From Lingula anatina (taxonomy: Eukaryota > Brachiopoda > Lingulata > Lingulida > Lingulidae): 64,000 bases of DNA. The position numbers and the translations under genes are program-made. Below the pieces are notes generated by a model. That model saw only the letters and a list, made by a program, of their open reading frames with translations, made no database searches and was not told where the DNA came from. The stretch covers positions 174,007 to 238,006 of the forward strand of contig NW_019775706.1 in assembly GCF_001039355.2 (NCBI RefSeq), written 5' to 3'. Below, piece after piece: positions 1 to 13,100 of the stretch. Positions within the stretch are counted from its first letter, which is position 1. The number at the start of each line of letters is the position of its first letter.

Positions 1-128
1 TGAAACTTTTAAATTAAGTTACATAATGGTATTTATCTCTGTTCTGATTGTGCATTCTCATTGCTTCAATAATGTAATTGTATTGGGCAATCATGAAGTA
101 AATCTTTTCTTTATTTCAATTATTTTAG

Positions 129-239
129 GACTGCTTCCCAGCTAGGTTTGGTGGCGTCCATTTCATCAATCAGCCCTGGTTTGTGGAGGCCATTCTCAAA
201 GTTGTGAAGCCGTTCCTCAAGGAAAAAACGAAAGGAAAG
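129..239 (+). CDS. Clavesin-like gene, internal coding exon (CRAL-TRIO core, first half)
   Basis: Phase-0 exon of 37 codons beginning [17 protein letters not shown] and ending KEKTKGK. It is flanked by the acceptor TATTTTAG and the donor GTAATTAC. It contains the strand and helix that form part of the ligand cavity in the family. Confidence 0.88.
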
Positions 240-3200
240 GTAATTACACTGCAGTGACATAGGGTTTTCTTTGTCTTATTTGTGAAGACATTAAACAGAA
301 AATAATTAATAATTGATATATGTATATATATAAATGGTTTCCATGGTGAATATTTCAGATCCATCTCCATGGCAACAATCTCGGCACCCTTCACAACTAC
401 ATCCACAAAGAGGTTCTCCCAGCTGAGCTGGGGGGACTCATCCCTCCTTACAATACAGAGTCCTGGGCCAAGGAGCTCATTGGAGACGAGATATTCAGTT
501 ATGGTGAAAGTCACATCTTCTGGCCAACACAAGAGATCCCTGACGGGATCCCAAAGTGAGTAGAATTTTTAAGAAATAATTTCAAAGAAATATCTCTATC
601 GTCAGTGTGTTCTTGTGTTACTACTTGGAATGGGAGTAATAGAGGTTAGTTCTGGGCAGGGCTGTTCCCAGGATTGGAGATTCAGGATTAGAGGTACACA
701 GTTATCACCTGTAATTTCCTACAAAATTTCAGGAAGTCCAAGCCATCATTTGTCAAAAAAACTCCCAAGCTGTCCAGCCTTCTTTGAAAATATTGGCCAT
801 CCAGTGACCTCACGCTGATAATAGAAGTTAGTTTGCCATTAACTGTGATAATGAAAATGAAATAGTATTTTTAAACAAATGACATGTTTGAAAATTTTAA
901 GTTATTTCAGTTCAAGTTATTAAACTGCCAAAAATCAGTCCACTTTGGCTATATTATCATCATAACATCCCCATGTTCTGAAATACTCCATATGATTCAT
1001 CTAACCGTTAGACTCCCAGGTGCCTTTTATCATGATCAAACAGAAGCTGTCTTGTTTGGATATAATCAGTTGATGACTCCAACCTTTAGGATGAGCTGTA
1101 CAGCCTACAAGCTACAGATTTCTCCTGATAACATGGGTTTACTGGGAACTCTGTTAATTAAACTAATGATGGATTTTCATGGGTGATGAACTGATGATGG
1201 AGGGGGGGGGGGTTGAAAAATTGCCCAGTAAACAACTTACGTTATTTGGCAGATTAACAGGTATTCTTGTATTGTAACCTGATGATGCTATATTATGTCA
1301 TTTATGGATAAAATAGATTTATCTCTGAAAATGCCCATACATTTTTGCCAGTACAGTCATGCTGGCACATGAATTACAGCAGATATTATTTAAGCATTTC
1401 AAGACTGCAGATATCACTTAACCATGTTCTGCAAGTCATTCAGGTGGGATACTGCTGGGCTGGTAACTTTGCCTTTTATATGACAATCATCAAGGAAAAT
1501 GCTTCATCATATGCTGCAAGTACCCTGATATTATTATAGTAACTGCCATTCAGTTTCTCTTCCCAAATGGTGGATAACCATACCAGCTCCTCAGTGCCAT
1601 AGCAGGAGCAGATGTGTTGCACTAATTAAAGCAATAAATGCCAATAAAATCTCACCTCAAGTCAGCAATTCTATATTTATTCCTTTCTTAGAATTACTTT
1701 GTTGATTCCCCTCAAGAACATGTTCTAATTTTAGTGCCTTGGTGTTTCGTTAGTTTTACAAGTCTTACAAGATTAGAAGAAGAAAGATGTGTTTATTGTA
1801 ACAGTTATGTATTATTAAGAAAATATTGTTTAGTTCATTCCTATCTGTGAACAGGGTCTTCTCATTTTAATTCTTTAGTATGCTTTTCTTCAAAACTTAA
1901 ATATTTTTTCTCATTCAGTTCTTAAGAAAGGGGTTATTAAGAGAAAAAATTACTAAATTTCACATCTTCTACAGAGGTATGCAGTAGCAATCATTTCTCT
2001 TATTTATGTCAAATTTAACTTGAATAATCTGATGTGGTGATATGAGAAATTTTGAGAATACCTTCCCCTAGAAAGCAAAAAAAAAAAAAAAAAAAAAAAT
2101 TCTTGTGGTGGTCACCAAAGTAATTACATATAATGCACTAGTAGTAGGGTTTGTGAAGAAAGGAATATCAGTTGGAAAATATTGCCTTGAAGTCCATTGA
2201 ACTGCAGCCAAAACTGCTGAGTCATCTTTCTGGCACCCCAGGATTTCACATCATTAATGAAAGGTTGTATTGATCAGCAGCCAGTGTGAGGTAATATTTG
2301 GTATGGGGAGTAATGTTTCCTGTGAACTGATAAATATATTATGATGATTACTCATCAATGAACTTTTCAAAAATGGATTAATAATTTTTACCCAAAAGTG
2401 TTTTTTTTTTAGTAATACTGAAACACAAAATTCTGATTGGAAAGATATTTGGTATATTTTCAGAAAGGTCATTGTTGTTAAGGTCTTAAAATGGGAATCA
2501 TTGAAAGATAAATGTATTAGTTAAAACTGGAGGTGATTTGATATAAATGTGATTAATGGAACTATGTGAGATAATGGGGTTGCAAACAAATAAAAGAAGA
2601 TAGCTCAGCATTTGTACATTCTAAGTGTAACACAGATTGTAGTAACAGAAAATAAGAAAGAGCACCTGTTTGGTGTGAAATATACATGAAGCCCTGCAGG
2701 AAAATGTCCATTATAAAATCTACATTTGAACATGATCCTGGTTCACAGTGAGATAGTGTTGATACTGATAGAGATATTGACTGTATATCAATAAATAGAT
2801 GTGCTGTTTTTATCATCCTGGCTCCATGTGAGACCACGCTTAATTGGGGATTTAATACCCTGATCTATAACCTGATCTAACATATAGACTCTCAAATGGG
2901 GATTTACAGTTGTGGTTTATATCCAGATTTTAGTACCCTGCATTTCATGGGTTGCTTGAAATGAGAATATACATAGTCACATTCTTCAGCGGAGGCTACT
3001 TTTAGATAAATTCTGAAGGTCAGGGTGGTTGTAATTGTGAAACAGTTGTTTGGTATGCTATTTTATTGGGCAATTTAATTTTTTACGTAGACAGCTGTTT
3101 GATGCACAGACCATGAAGAAATGAATAATTAATTAAGATCAACACATGTAAAAAATGTGTAGATTTTCCAACATCTCTGTCAAATGTTTACAGTTAATAC

Positions 3201-3987
3201 AAATGGGAAAAAATCCACAAATTAAACAATTTTTAGAAGTAATGCTAATAATCTGAAGTTATCTAAAGTAAGTTGACTTCTTGTGGGAAAGAACATTTTT
3301 TTGAGTAACTAAAATGAATCTTGAAACATGAAGACCTCAGATTAATTGAGGTGTTTGGAAAATTCTGAGTAATTACTGTAATTCAAGTTGTTCTGTGTTA
3401 TGAACTTCATGGAAAAAAAGACCTGTTTCTGAATGCTATGAACTGCATTATCATGGCTATTGATTTTGGGGTGTCGAGGGAATCCTAACTCGATTACTGC
3501 CATTATGTTTACTTATGAAACCAGCTTATAAGCAATTTATCATTTGAAAAGGCACAAGTTCTTGTTTTTTTTTTGCTGTAAGTCAAAGTGGTTTGTTCGG
3601 AATATAAAAAGTATTTTGTTCTACAGATGAACTGCAGCGTGGTTTTGATATTTTAGACAAAGGGATTTATTTATCTATTAAAGATGATTTTAGAATAATG
3701 ATATGTATTATCAAGAATTTTCTTGATATTATTATTCAAAGATTATATTTATGCAACTGCTATCAGTTGGATGGCACTACCTGATGACTGGGTTAAAATC
3801 TAATCATTTCCGCTTTGCACTTTTAGGATGAGCATCATTCAATCTGTCAAATAATCGTAAAAAAATGATTTTTAAAAAAATTTTCAGAAGCAATTCACAA
3901 ACCAAGTTTCCAGACACAAACTTGACCACCAAAATGGACACTCCAGACCGAAGAGAGCTGGACGAGGAGTTTTTCCTCATAGAGTGA
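129..3987 (+). CDS. CRAL-TRIO lipid-binding protein, clavesin-like (3' part of gene, three exons)
   Basis: Partial gene; coding exons 129-239, 359-555 and 3888-3987 join in frame (37 codons, then 65 codons plus 2 nt, then 32 codons, a split lysine codon and TGA). The visible protein is the C-terminal half of a CRAL-TRIO domain: motifs [42 protein letters not shown] and LPAELGG, then a short tail ending in [12 protein letters not shown]. These match the clavesin/CRALBP/TTPAL group, with clavesin closest because of FLKEKT followed by HGNNL and a PPY motif. Family knowledge: such proteins carry a hydrophobic ligand in a closed pocket, and clavesins bind phosphoinositide on endosome/TGN membranes. 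The acidic tail is specific to this gene. The N-terminal CRAL-TRIO-N part must lie left of the window. The splice sites are canonical (TTTTAG/GTAATT, TTTCAG/GTGAGT, TTTCAG). Function beyond lipid binding is inference. Confidence 0.88.
359..555 (+). CDS. Clavesin-like gene, internal coding exon (CRAL-TRIO core, second half)
   Basis: Exon of 65 codons plus 2 nt, starting [11 protein letters not shown] and ending EIPDGIPK (the lysine is split). It holds the conserved LPAELGG turn and the PPYNTESWA segment typical of clavesins. The acceptor is ATTTCAG and the donor GTGAGTAG. Confidence 0.9.
556..3887. other. Last intron of the clavesin-like gene (3.3 kb)
   Basis: AT-rich, with no ORF of recognisable content. 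It holds a G-run near 1201, a 23-nt A-run at 2077-2099 and a T-run near 2400. Short ORFs on either strand have no protein-like composition. It is bounded by GTGAGT and TTTTCAG. Confidence 0.65.
3888..3987 (+). CDS. Clavesin-like gene, terminal coding exon with stop
   Basis: After the acceptor TTTTCAG, the first base completes the split lysine codon left by the exon at 359-555. Translation then gives a 32-residue hydrophilic tail with a Ser/Thr-rich start and the acidic end [12 protein letters not shown] before TGA. The matching phase, a good acceptor and a charged tail argue that this is the true last exon. Its residues are not conserved enough to prove it from memory, and a transcript would settle it. 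Confidence 0.7.
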
Positions 3988-6900
3988 CCAGGACAGTGTA
4001 GAAATTCAACCTGCAGCTTTATTGACAAGGATAGAAAATGAAGAGTAAAGGAGTGCCATTCAAGATGGAGGTTTAGATTACACTTCAGCATTATACTAGT
4101 CAAGCCATGATTTTACGTTATAATACTACATCTACTCGTAAAGGAACCAGCTGGTGAGAGGCATAGGGGCCAGTTGAATCCACCCCCTCCCCTCCCCACC
4201 CCCTGAACCAACATTTTTTAAGGAGAAGCAAAGATTTTAGAGATATAACCATGTAGAGCACTACTGTTGTGGTCAGTTAGTACAGTGGTAGCAGCCGAAC
4301 TGACTGTTGACAAGTGCTTATGATTTAACTGAAAAAAATCATGTCCAAAATATAAAAAAAAACAGTGTCTGCTACACGTATTGTTATAATCTACTTGAAG
4401 CCTAAAGGTCATTGTTGATCCCCTTACACTGAATCAAGGAAACATTTTCCCAACTTGCCTTGGTAGTGCTTAACTTTGTACTGTTGCAGTTACTGCTGCT
4501 TGCTGTGCTACAGAAAAATATTGAGAAATCCTAAATTTTTAGTGATGTGTGATGTGGAATATGTTGATGCCAAGAAAAGAATTGTGAGGAAAACTGAAAA
4601 AAATGTGAACTGCACCTTTATGCTGAATGAAGAAATGAGGAGAAAAAACTTAAAGAAGAAGCAAGAATCACATTTAGTTGGTTTTAGCCGCTTTAAATTA
4701 CACATTCTGTATTACACATTCAGCATGAGTTTGGGAATTTATGTTTTTAGCTTCAGATTCCCATCAATAGACTGAGTCACAATATAAAAAGTATTCAAGA
4801 CAGTCCATTTAACATTAAAAAGGTGACTTTTAAGAAAATATATAATTCTTAGAAGTGGTGTCACAGTAAGGCATATGTAGGATGCGGCAAAAAAGAAAAC
4901 ATTTCCACTATTTACAGTATTTATTGCCTGCCATAATGGACTCACTGCAAAAAATAGTAATAATGATGAGATAGGTGTTACAAAAAAGAGACACAAAGGC
5001 AATGAGACAAGTATGTTTTTGCTTTTACATTTATTCCAATAGAAAAGTTCCACAAGAAAAGTGAGAATTTTCCAGACAAAGAAAAGACAGCTATTGTCAT
5101 AAAAGCAAACATACTCTGCAAACAATGATTTAATTGACTCTGATGTAAATAGCTGCTCTTAAAATGACAATCATGTCACCTTTAACAAAGTGTGTTCAGA
5201 AACTATTGTTTCTCTATATCTAGTCTGATGAAATTGATTCACTTATTAATTGAAATTTCCATCAAAAGGTGGAGCTGCTTTACATAAGTGTTCAAGACAA
5301 TCTCAGTCAGGTCTATAAGAAATGTAAGATGAGTGTTTGTTGGCTATGAGCCTTAATGAGCATGCTCCCTTGCAGCCTCACAAGCCATTATATTAATACA
5401 AATGTCCTATTTTAATTATTTCATTTTTTGTCAGTACATTTGTGGTGCATAAGTGTTTGAAGCTCAAATGTGCTCTTTTGCTAATTTTGGTGCTATATTT
5501 TCTGTGATAGCCGAGCATTGCTGACTTTACTTTTTATACGCCACAATACTCTTTTCATTTACGCAGCAAAGAGTTTGACCAAAGCTGTGAGGCATTTGCT
5601 TGGCTTTGATATAATGTGAATATTTGGTATTGACAAGGCATTATAGGAACTGTTTAATCATTTCAGCTACCTCTTTTAAAAAGTTTGTATTTTTGTGCTT
5701 TGTGTATATGGTTTTATATTTTCATTTAGGCAGCTCTTTTTTAAGCTGGTTTAGGAGAATTTGTCTTAAAGCTATTTTATTAAGGATATTGGCAGCCAGG
5801 TTTTTTTCAGTTTCATGTTTTTTTTTTCAACTCTAAAAACCAGAATTGAAATGTTCTGCCATACCTGACTTTGTTTCTGCTTAGTGACAGAATTTTTCTT
5901 GGGAATTTTTAAAATGTTTATTTGAGTAATAATGCAAGTATGTATGTTTAGATGCTTTAGGGATGATAGAAACAGAATGTGTTTGCCTTTTAGGTACATT
6001 TTTCTAAAGTTTTGTAAAATATATTGCCTTATTTTATTATCCAAGTCGAGTATTGTGTATAGACATCTCAAAGCTGAAATATGTCTTCATAATTTTCGTA
6101 TTATGCCAAAAATGTTTTCAAGTCACATGTAATAACTTAAAGATTTCAATACGGTGGGGAAAATAGGAATACTGTATTTGAAAATTATCAGAAGACTGTG
6201 TGTTATGCAGGGTTATCCAAAAGATTGACATGAATATTCGGAGAGGTTTTCTGAATCTGTGTGTGTTATGCGATTTGTGGATTTTTAGTTTGTGGCATTT
6301 CTCATATATTCAGAAGCCGTTTATGTTGTTGCTTACTTTGCTCACTTTCAATAAGGTTACCACAAGAAAAAACTCTTTGGTGTGACCATTGCTTTTTACA
6401 ATTATGTATGAAGAACTGAAACTTTTGTTCAGCTGCTGTGGTTGAAGACATTTGTGCATTAAGGGTTCCTGTTTGCTCGAGTTGTCATCATAAGATTAAT
6501 TTCAACACTGGATTCAGATTTATAAAATGTAAAATAACTGCAGATTAGGTGTATGAAATATAAGTAGGAATGTGAGTTTAAAGTGTTCCTGTAGGTGCTT
6601 AAAATATTGGGTTTTGTGAGTGGTATGACATGCGGAATATTTAAAAAATATATATAGTAATATATAGTTGACAAGAATGCTGTTGGTTCTTGATATAGTA
6701 CCCGGTATTTCAGTACAAGATCGTCTTCAGTATTTGCTGGTTTTTAGGGGGTGAGTTTTTCAATAGTGTTAGCTTTTAAGTTGAAATTAAGTTTTGGAAA
6801 CTGTTACTTAGAACCACGCTATGAAGCTGTAAACCAATCCATCCCCTGTTAAAGAACCAGAGAGAGTAAGAGATTTAAGCAGAAATAAAGGAAAATATGG

Positions 6901-7432
6901 TGTACAATGAAGCAGTGTTGTTATTTGCAAACCTTTCATGGTTTTTAACAGTCAAAATATATTTTGCATTTTCTTTGTCAATTATTCCTATTCTCCACTT
7001 TCTATCCAGTTTTAGTGAATATGATTTCTTATTTAAAGTAAGTCGAAAAATTAATTAAAACTGGCAATCCTCTTAACTGCTAAAATACTAGAAAATTAAT
7101 GGCGCATGGCTGTTGGGTCAACAAAGAGCATTTGGGTAATGTGGAAATTGTGACGTGAAACACAATCTGAAAGATGCGCTCAATTGCGGTAGATGTGACT
7201 GTAGCAGCGGTCGCAGCAGCAATATTCTGCTGGGGAGAATCTTCGTTGGACGCGACTTACTGATGCAGCGAATATCAAAGCGCGCTCGTGTGTGTGTGAG
7301 AGAGAAGGGGTGTATTTGATTCACTTCTTTAAATTTTTCTTGAGAATGTCGTGACCTGTCAATTGATATGTGTGTTGACAAGGGTATCCTATGATAAACT
7401 ATGTCCAACACGCTTCTCAAGTTCGAAAGTAA
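3988..7432. other. 3' UTR of the clavesin-like gene followed by intergenic AT-rich DNA
   Basis: No further exon is recognisable. The 3' UTR begins after the stop at 3987; its end cannot be fixed because AATAAA-like motifs are common in this composition. A C-rich patch lies at 4170-4203. The rest is low-complexity AT-rich sequence. Confidence 0.45.
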
Positions 7433-7657
7433 GACTCGTTCACATGAAAAATATATTTTCTAAAAATCTATTTTCTATTCGCGATATCTTGTGATCACTC
7501 CGAGCTCAGCCGAGAATTAATTACAGCTTTGGAAGTAACTGTCTAGCGCTGCCAGTATTTACGCAGTTGGGGTATTCAGGGCACAGACCGTGATCACAAG
7601 ATACCGAAAATAGATTTTTAGATTTTTAGAAAATAGATTTTCCATGTGAACGGTCCC
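7433..7657. mobile_element. Palindromic MITE, 225 bp, TAA target duplication
   Basis: Long imperfect terminal inverted repeats of about 65 bp. The left end runs GACTCGTTCACATG, then AT-rich, to GATATCTTGTGATCAC; the right end is the reverse complement, from GTGATCACAAGATACC to CATGTGAACGGTCCC. TAA flanks both sides (7430-7432 and 7658-7660). A 3-bp TAA duplication with a GG(G/A)-like tip suits a PIF/Harbinger-type non-autonomous element. There is no coding content. Confidence 0.8.
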
Positions 7658-7948
7658 TAAGCCTATACATATCGGTAAAATCTTCTAGCCTCATATGTTA
7701 TTTTATCGCTTTCTCTCGTGTTTCGTTGCAAGAGGCAGTGTGCTTGCAAAGTGATCAATTTACCTAGCTGAAAAAAAATGATAAGTGTAGAAAAGGATCA
7801 GAAAACCATACTTCGGGTTGTTTTGGAGTTTCATTTAAACTTTAGATATTGGAGTGATTCATTTGAATTGCATAAGGGGTATAGAGCGATCCTCAATATA
7901 TGAATGATGTTTTAGTAAAATTGAACAACCTTTTTCCCCCACCCCACC

Positions 7949-7961
7949 GCACACAAATGCG

Positions 7962-8003
<42 letters not shown>

Positions 8004-8043
8004 TACACACACACAACCACACAGACGCACACATACACACACT
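7949..8043. repeat. Compound (CA)n/(GC)n microsatellite
   Basis: ACAC, then five GC units (7961-7970), then fifteen AC units (7971-8000), then a decayed ACAC tract to about 8043. The reading frames across it (Val/Cys-rich) are artefacts. Confidence 0.9.
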
Positions 8044-8159
8044 TAATCACGCACCTGGCCCCAACGATGAGAAGCTTGAACATATCTTTCAAAACCTGAG
8101 AAGAAGAAAAAGCGCCGAAAGGAATTATGACATAATTTCCCGATTAGCTTCTTGTAAAA

Positions 8160-8620
8160 TTAATGTAGGGCAATTCACCAAGGAACCGAAAAGGTCTCTC
8201 ATTTCGATCACGATCTCCAAAGCGAGCGGATCGCCGTGCTCTCCCCGGAGCGCAATACAACGCGTTTCGCGGCGCTAATTTACGCCTATTCATCTTCTCC
8301 CTACTACATCCAGCGCTTCATTATTAAATCATGCTTAAGCCCCCTCAACGGTGACATGTTCGACTGCTCTAAGTCTCTTCAACCCACAGATTGAGAGACG
8401 CTTTCTCATTTTGCCTTCAGGAAGGGAACAAAAAGGTATCTCCGTTCATTTCCCAGGTGTCAGAGAACGCGGCCAATTAATCACGGACTATTTTCTTATC
8501 TCCACCACGTATTGATGTGACAATTTGCATGTTGGACCCCGGGGGTATCAGCTTTCTCCACGTCTCATTTGCGGATCGTTTCATATTTTGCTGTCAGCGT
8601 CTTCCTTGATTGATTTGCGG
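8160..8620. promoter_or_regulatory. Candidate cis-regulatory island between the clavesin-like and zinc-finger genes
   Basis: The sequence is noticeably more mixed and GC-richer than its AT-rich surroundings and has no ORF. It carries TTAATCA, GCTAATTTA and several CGATC/GATCG words. This look is typical of conserved non-coding elements near developmental regulators, but conservation cannot be seen from one sequence. Confidence 0.25.
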
Positions 8621-10489
8621 GCTCCAGTGCTGCCTATGTATTTGAAATGATTCTGTTCCTCAGAAACAGGCATTCTCACGCTCATACAAATACAAATAAA
8701 TAAATAAATGAAAATTAATTACCGAATTAATAGAAATATAGAAATAGAGAGGCGGAAATATGTTTGCTTAAAAGTGGACATATCATACTTTGCAAATGAA
8801 TGTTAAGAAACCTTTTCCCGGTGCGAATCTGCTTTGATAGTGCAAATAAAATAAAATGAAATATCATAAAAAATAAACATTTCTTCAACCCATTCCGTCA
8901 TTAAGCAAGGCTCAAACTACCCAGCTAATACAGTAATTGCCTACACATTAAGCCTACACCCAGTTTCAAGCAGTGTCCATTTCCCAGATTTTGTAATAAC
9001 GGTGGGCAGACGCTCCTAATTTGTTATTTTCCGCTCCCTTTTGTAGCAAATACTCCCTCAGTCCATTACCGTTAACGCACTTCATCAAACACGTTTTCGT
9101 CTCCAATGTCTCACTTAAATGGATATTACGCAATTTTTCACTGATTTCGCAAGTACATTAACATTAGCCTGCAAGAATATAAGTAATGAGCGTGCAAGGA
9201 TATTGTGATGGTTGCGCTGGGATCTGTTGACGTTTCGTGTATTTCCGGTCCATTCCGTGATTTGGTCACGGAAACGAGTCTATTGAGCCGATTCCGGTAT
9301 GACGGCGCTCGTATTGTTGCTGGCGCGAAAAGCGATGAACAGCAATCCGTTAATGTTGTATTAATCCAAGAATGTCAATTTCATGTGAGTCATCGTAAAA
9401 TTTGCCATTTGTTTTTCTATCGTTGAGCGCTTGGGTTTTTGTAATTTGATTTCGACTTGACTTTTTGACCGAACTGTGTCTAAGAAGAGTCTGTTTTGAT
9501 AACCGTGTATTATCATGCGTTTCACTGGAGAGAAAAATGAAAGAAATCGATGAACTGTGTTCTTCCTTACCTCTGCATTGCATCTGATTTTTTTTGACAG
9601 TCCTTTCGCTTGTTTTCAAACACGGATGACCTTTTAAAATACAGTAGTAACTATCAGATTCCTTGAGGTATAATCATTCTTTTTCATTTAACTGCGTTTG
9701 GTATTGTATGCTGTACATTAAAATTTTTATACTGTATTAATGATGCTTGTAATTTATAGCACTATTTTGTCATTTTTATAATCGTATTTTATTAAATGTT
9801 CTTTGGACTTAGGGCCATGCGATTTTATGCTAATGCATTGTCCTATAGTTAAAGAACACAAGTAATTTATGTACATATGTTGCTACATTTTATCTGGTTA
9901 ATCATTCAAAATTACATGTTAGCCAGAAGATACTCTGTTCATCTGTATAAATGTAATATGTTCAGTTGCCAAAATTTCTGCAACAAAAATCATCATTATT
10001 ATCATTCACAATCGAGTACACAGATATTAGATGTGATGGCGAATGTTGATGCCCCATTTTACCCTTTCTTGGTATTCAGTCCTGCTACTGCTATCAAAGT
10101 TGTTTATTAACAGATAGTTACTGATGTCAAAGCTATGGCCTATGTCCAAAGCAGCTAGCTGAAGGATATATATTTACAATATGTTACATCAGCATATGAT
10201 TTTACCAGCTCAAGCTAAACAACGTATTTGTAGAATAAAAATTTGAAAAATGTCATTCTTCAAAATATTTTTCGTGTTCAGTGAACGGAACTCATGTCTT
10301 TTACCGTCAGCATTGAAATATTTTATTGAAATTTACATGGCCTCTTACTCAAAGGTACGCTGTAAGAGCTGAATGCATTTGCAAATTTAACTGCCATAAA
10401 ACAATAGAATTTAAATATGTAAAATCTACTAATGACCACTCTACTGACTTAAAACAACACTATTATCATTGTATAACAGCTCCGCCTTC

Positions 10490-10735
10490 GCACAATACCA
10501 AAAGGCGTCACTCAGTGCAAAATCGACGTGGTTACCGGAGCCGTGGCACAAAACCAAAGGAAATGCCCGCCCCGTATCGCGAGGAAAACAAACGGCGTTT
10601 TTGTTCGGACATCGCTGATCGATGGCCAATCGCCTCTCGCTGCCTTAAGTCACGGGCGCGTGCCGTTGTTATGAATAGCGGACTCCAAGAGATGCCCCTT
10701 TCGTGGAACAGCCCGATTATCTAATCGATTTTTTT
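10490..10735. promoter_or_regulatory. Candidate regulatory island (GC-rich, CpG-containing)
   Basis: A compact stretch of higher GC with many CpG, ending abruptly in a T-run. An ORF of 132 codons crosses it (10326-10724, + strand), but its composition (many Arg, Ser, His; no domain) and low-complexity start do not look like a protein. It is more likely non-coding. Confidence 0.22.
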
Positions 10736-12022
10736 TTAGGATCGAGCGATTGAATAATTTAAGACCTTTTTTTCTCAATTGCCGATGCAGTCTACGTATG
10801 CATGCCAATATCTATAGCTAATGTGTTATGCCATGGCTCGTATTTGTACGTAGTAAGCTGTGTCTTGTTAATCAACTTTTTGTACATTAGTTGCTATTGG
10901 TTATTCGGATAAAAGTATATAGACCAGGTTAGAATTTGTATTAATATATATATATATCAGCATTTGTAAAATAAAACTTTTTGCACAAATTTACGATATT
11001 AATGTGATATTTAAAAAACTTTCTTAAATAAAATGTCGACGCGGAGAAGAGAAAACGGGTTTGGTGTATTATTCTAATCAATATAGTTACGTGTACAATA
11101 ACTAACTAACTAGCTAACTAACTAAGTAAATAAATAAATAATAACAAAAACGTGCTCCGTAGTTGAATATTTTGGTTAGCTCTTCGTATTGAGGATGAAA
11201 AAAACTAAAATAACCTGGATTAAGAGCGACCTTTGGAGTTTCAGCTTTCACTTCTTTATTTAAAATAGATAAACCCTTGGACACTGAACATTGCATTAAC
11301 TTCATGAAAATTGTCAGACTTCTAGACTGAAGTAATACCCATATTAAAGTTTCAAACGATATCTCTTACACAACACTAATAATAATAGATTTTAAAATAA
11401 ACAAGTCACATCAATTCCTCTTGTTAATTTTCCTTTGAGCGCTCCCAGCCAGGTGCGCGTACTCAAACGGGTTAATTAACATTCGTTGGCACGGACGTCC
11501 CCTTTCATAAAACAAAACCTTTACGTACTAAGATATAATCCTATAGATTTTTCTTTTAATTAAGAGATCTCAATGGTAAAACTTGTACAACTCGGTTCTT
11601 CCACTCAAGATTTGCACCTTACAAACCCAGTTAACATCAACAACCGGGGGTCAGTGTTCGTCCGATTTTCCTGACGAAGGTTAATTCGTCAAAAGGAGCC
11701 GCTAGTCGATCGAAATGGGTTTACATAATATTGAAAAGACTGGCGAAATTTTTCACCTTCCTGAGGTGAAATTGATGCATGTTCCGCACCTGATAACCTT
11801 TCGATTGTTGATAATTTGGCTTCGATCCGCGATCAGCGTCCGTACAATGGCTAAGATCGGTTCGTATGTGGCCGTGGCACTAAAATTGGGATAAGGGAAT
11901 TTGAAAATCTTTACTCGCTTGTGAAGATTCTTTTTTTTGTCTATAACTACTTACATTTGTCTGGTCTTACCAGCCAATTTTAGTAGTTTACTCGCTATTT
12001 TTAATGGTAGGATTTCTTTGGA

Positions 12023-12024
12023 TT

Positions 12025-12055
<31 letters not shown>
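12023..12055. repeat. (TTTC)n microsatellite
   Basis: About eight perfect tetranucleotide units. Confidence 0.9.
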
Positions 12056-12689
12056 CACCTTTTTGTCTCCCATTTATTTATATATTGCATTATGAGCAAT
12101 TAACACACTGATTAAAAAAGGCAGAGGGAAAGAAGTTTTTTTTCGCATTTCAAATCAAGAGATCATGACGAACTGATTACCAGTCAGTACCAAGTGAAAC
12201 GAAAAATAGACAATTCCCTAGAAGAACAAAATAATTAAAGAGATGGATACCACTCAACCAGTACCGGAACATAATATTCCATTCATGGTAATTATACAGT
12301 GCAAGTAACGTATCTTATAATGATAGTCTAAGATTACACACTCTTGTCATGTATTTTGCTGTTCTCCTTTCTCATATTGGTTCTGGGTGCACTGAAAGCC
12401 AGCTAGGTCTTGCTTCAACTACTACTATAATCATTATATTCGATGGCTCATTTTAAGTGAAGAAAGTAAAAAGAAAAAACCTCCATCAAAAAGATGAAGT
12501 GGAAATAACAGAAAAAAGATTGTTCGGCATATTCCTCAATTTATCAAATCATTAAGAGATTGGAGAATACATCGCCAGTAGCACAACATATGTTGGACTT
12601 GTTTCTCATTAAACCACTTCGCCACTCAGAGGAAACAAGACATAGCCACCTTCTCCAAAATATTGAATTGAACATTAAAGAAAGGAGCT

Positions 12690-13100
12690 AATTTTGGGGA
12701 CTCCACTGCGTCTCTAAGAGCAGGTAACAAGGCTAATTGTGGGATTAAGGATTAATACGGTAAACATGTTGGCTCTTCCCCGGTGAGTGAGGGTGAGATT
12801 TCTATGTCATCGTTTAAAGGACTGCCTCTTTAAAATCACCGTCTTCATTAGACCAAATTACTCAGCATATGTTCAATCATCAAAATTTGTCCGACGCTCG
12901 AGCCGCTTTATCCGATTTTAACCGAGCATATGTTTTGTCACCGCAGAAATTGACTTCTTTTCAATGACTCCTTAATTGCTCGCCGGTAATTAGCTAAATT
13001 GCGTCAAATTGAGGGCGTTTTGTGACGGGCACGCGCTCGGAATTCTTTCAGTCGTATTGTTTGACGAAATCAGTTCGGGGATTACGACGGCGAACCAAGG
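12690..13100. promoter_or_regulatory. Candidate regulatory island downstream of the zinc-finger gene
   Basis: Mixed-composition block containing GGGATTAAGGATTAA (paired K50 homeodomain-like sites), GGTAATTAGCTAAATTG, CTTTAAAATC and TTTGACG words. It lies about 2.6-3 kb beyond the stop codon of the zinc-finger gene. There is no ORF. The regulatory role is inference from site density only. Confidence 0.25.

Noticed and set aside
10326-10724. 132-codon ORF
   Set aside because: No recognisable domain, odd composition, no splice context; it overlaps a shorter ORF on the other strand. More likely a GC-rich non-coding island.
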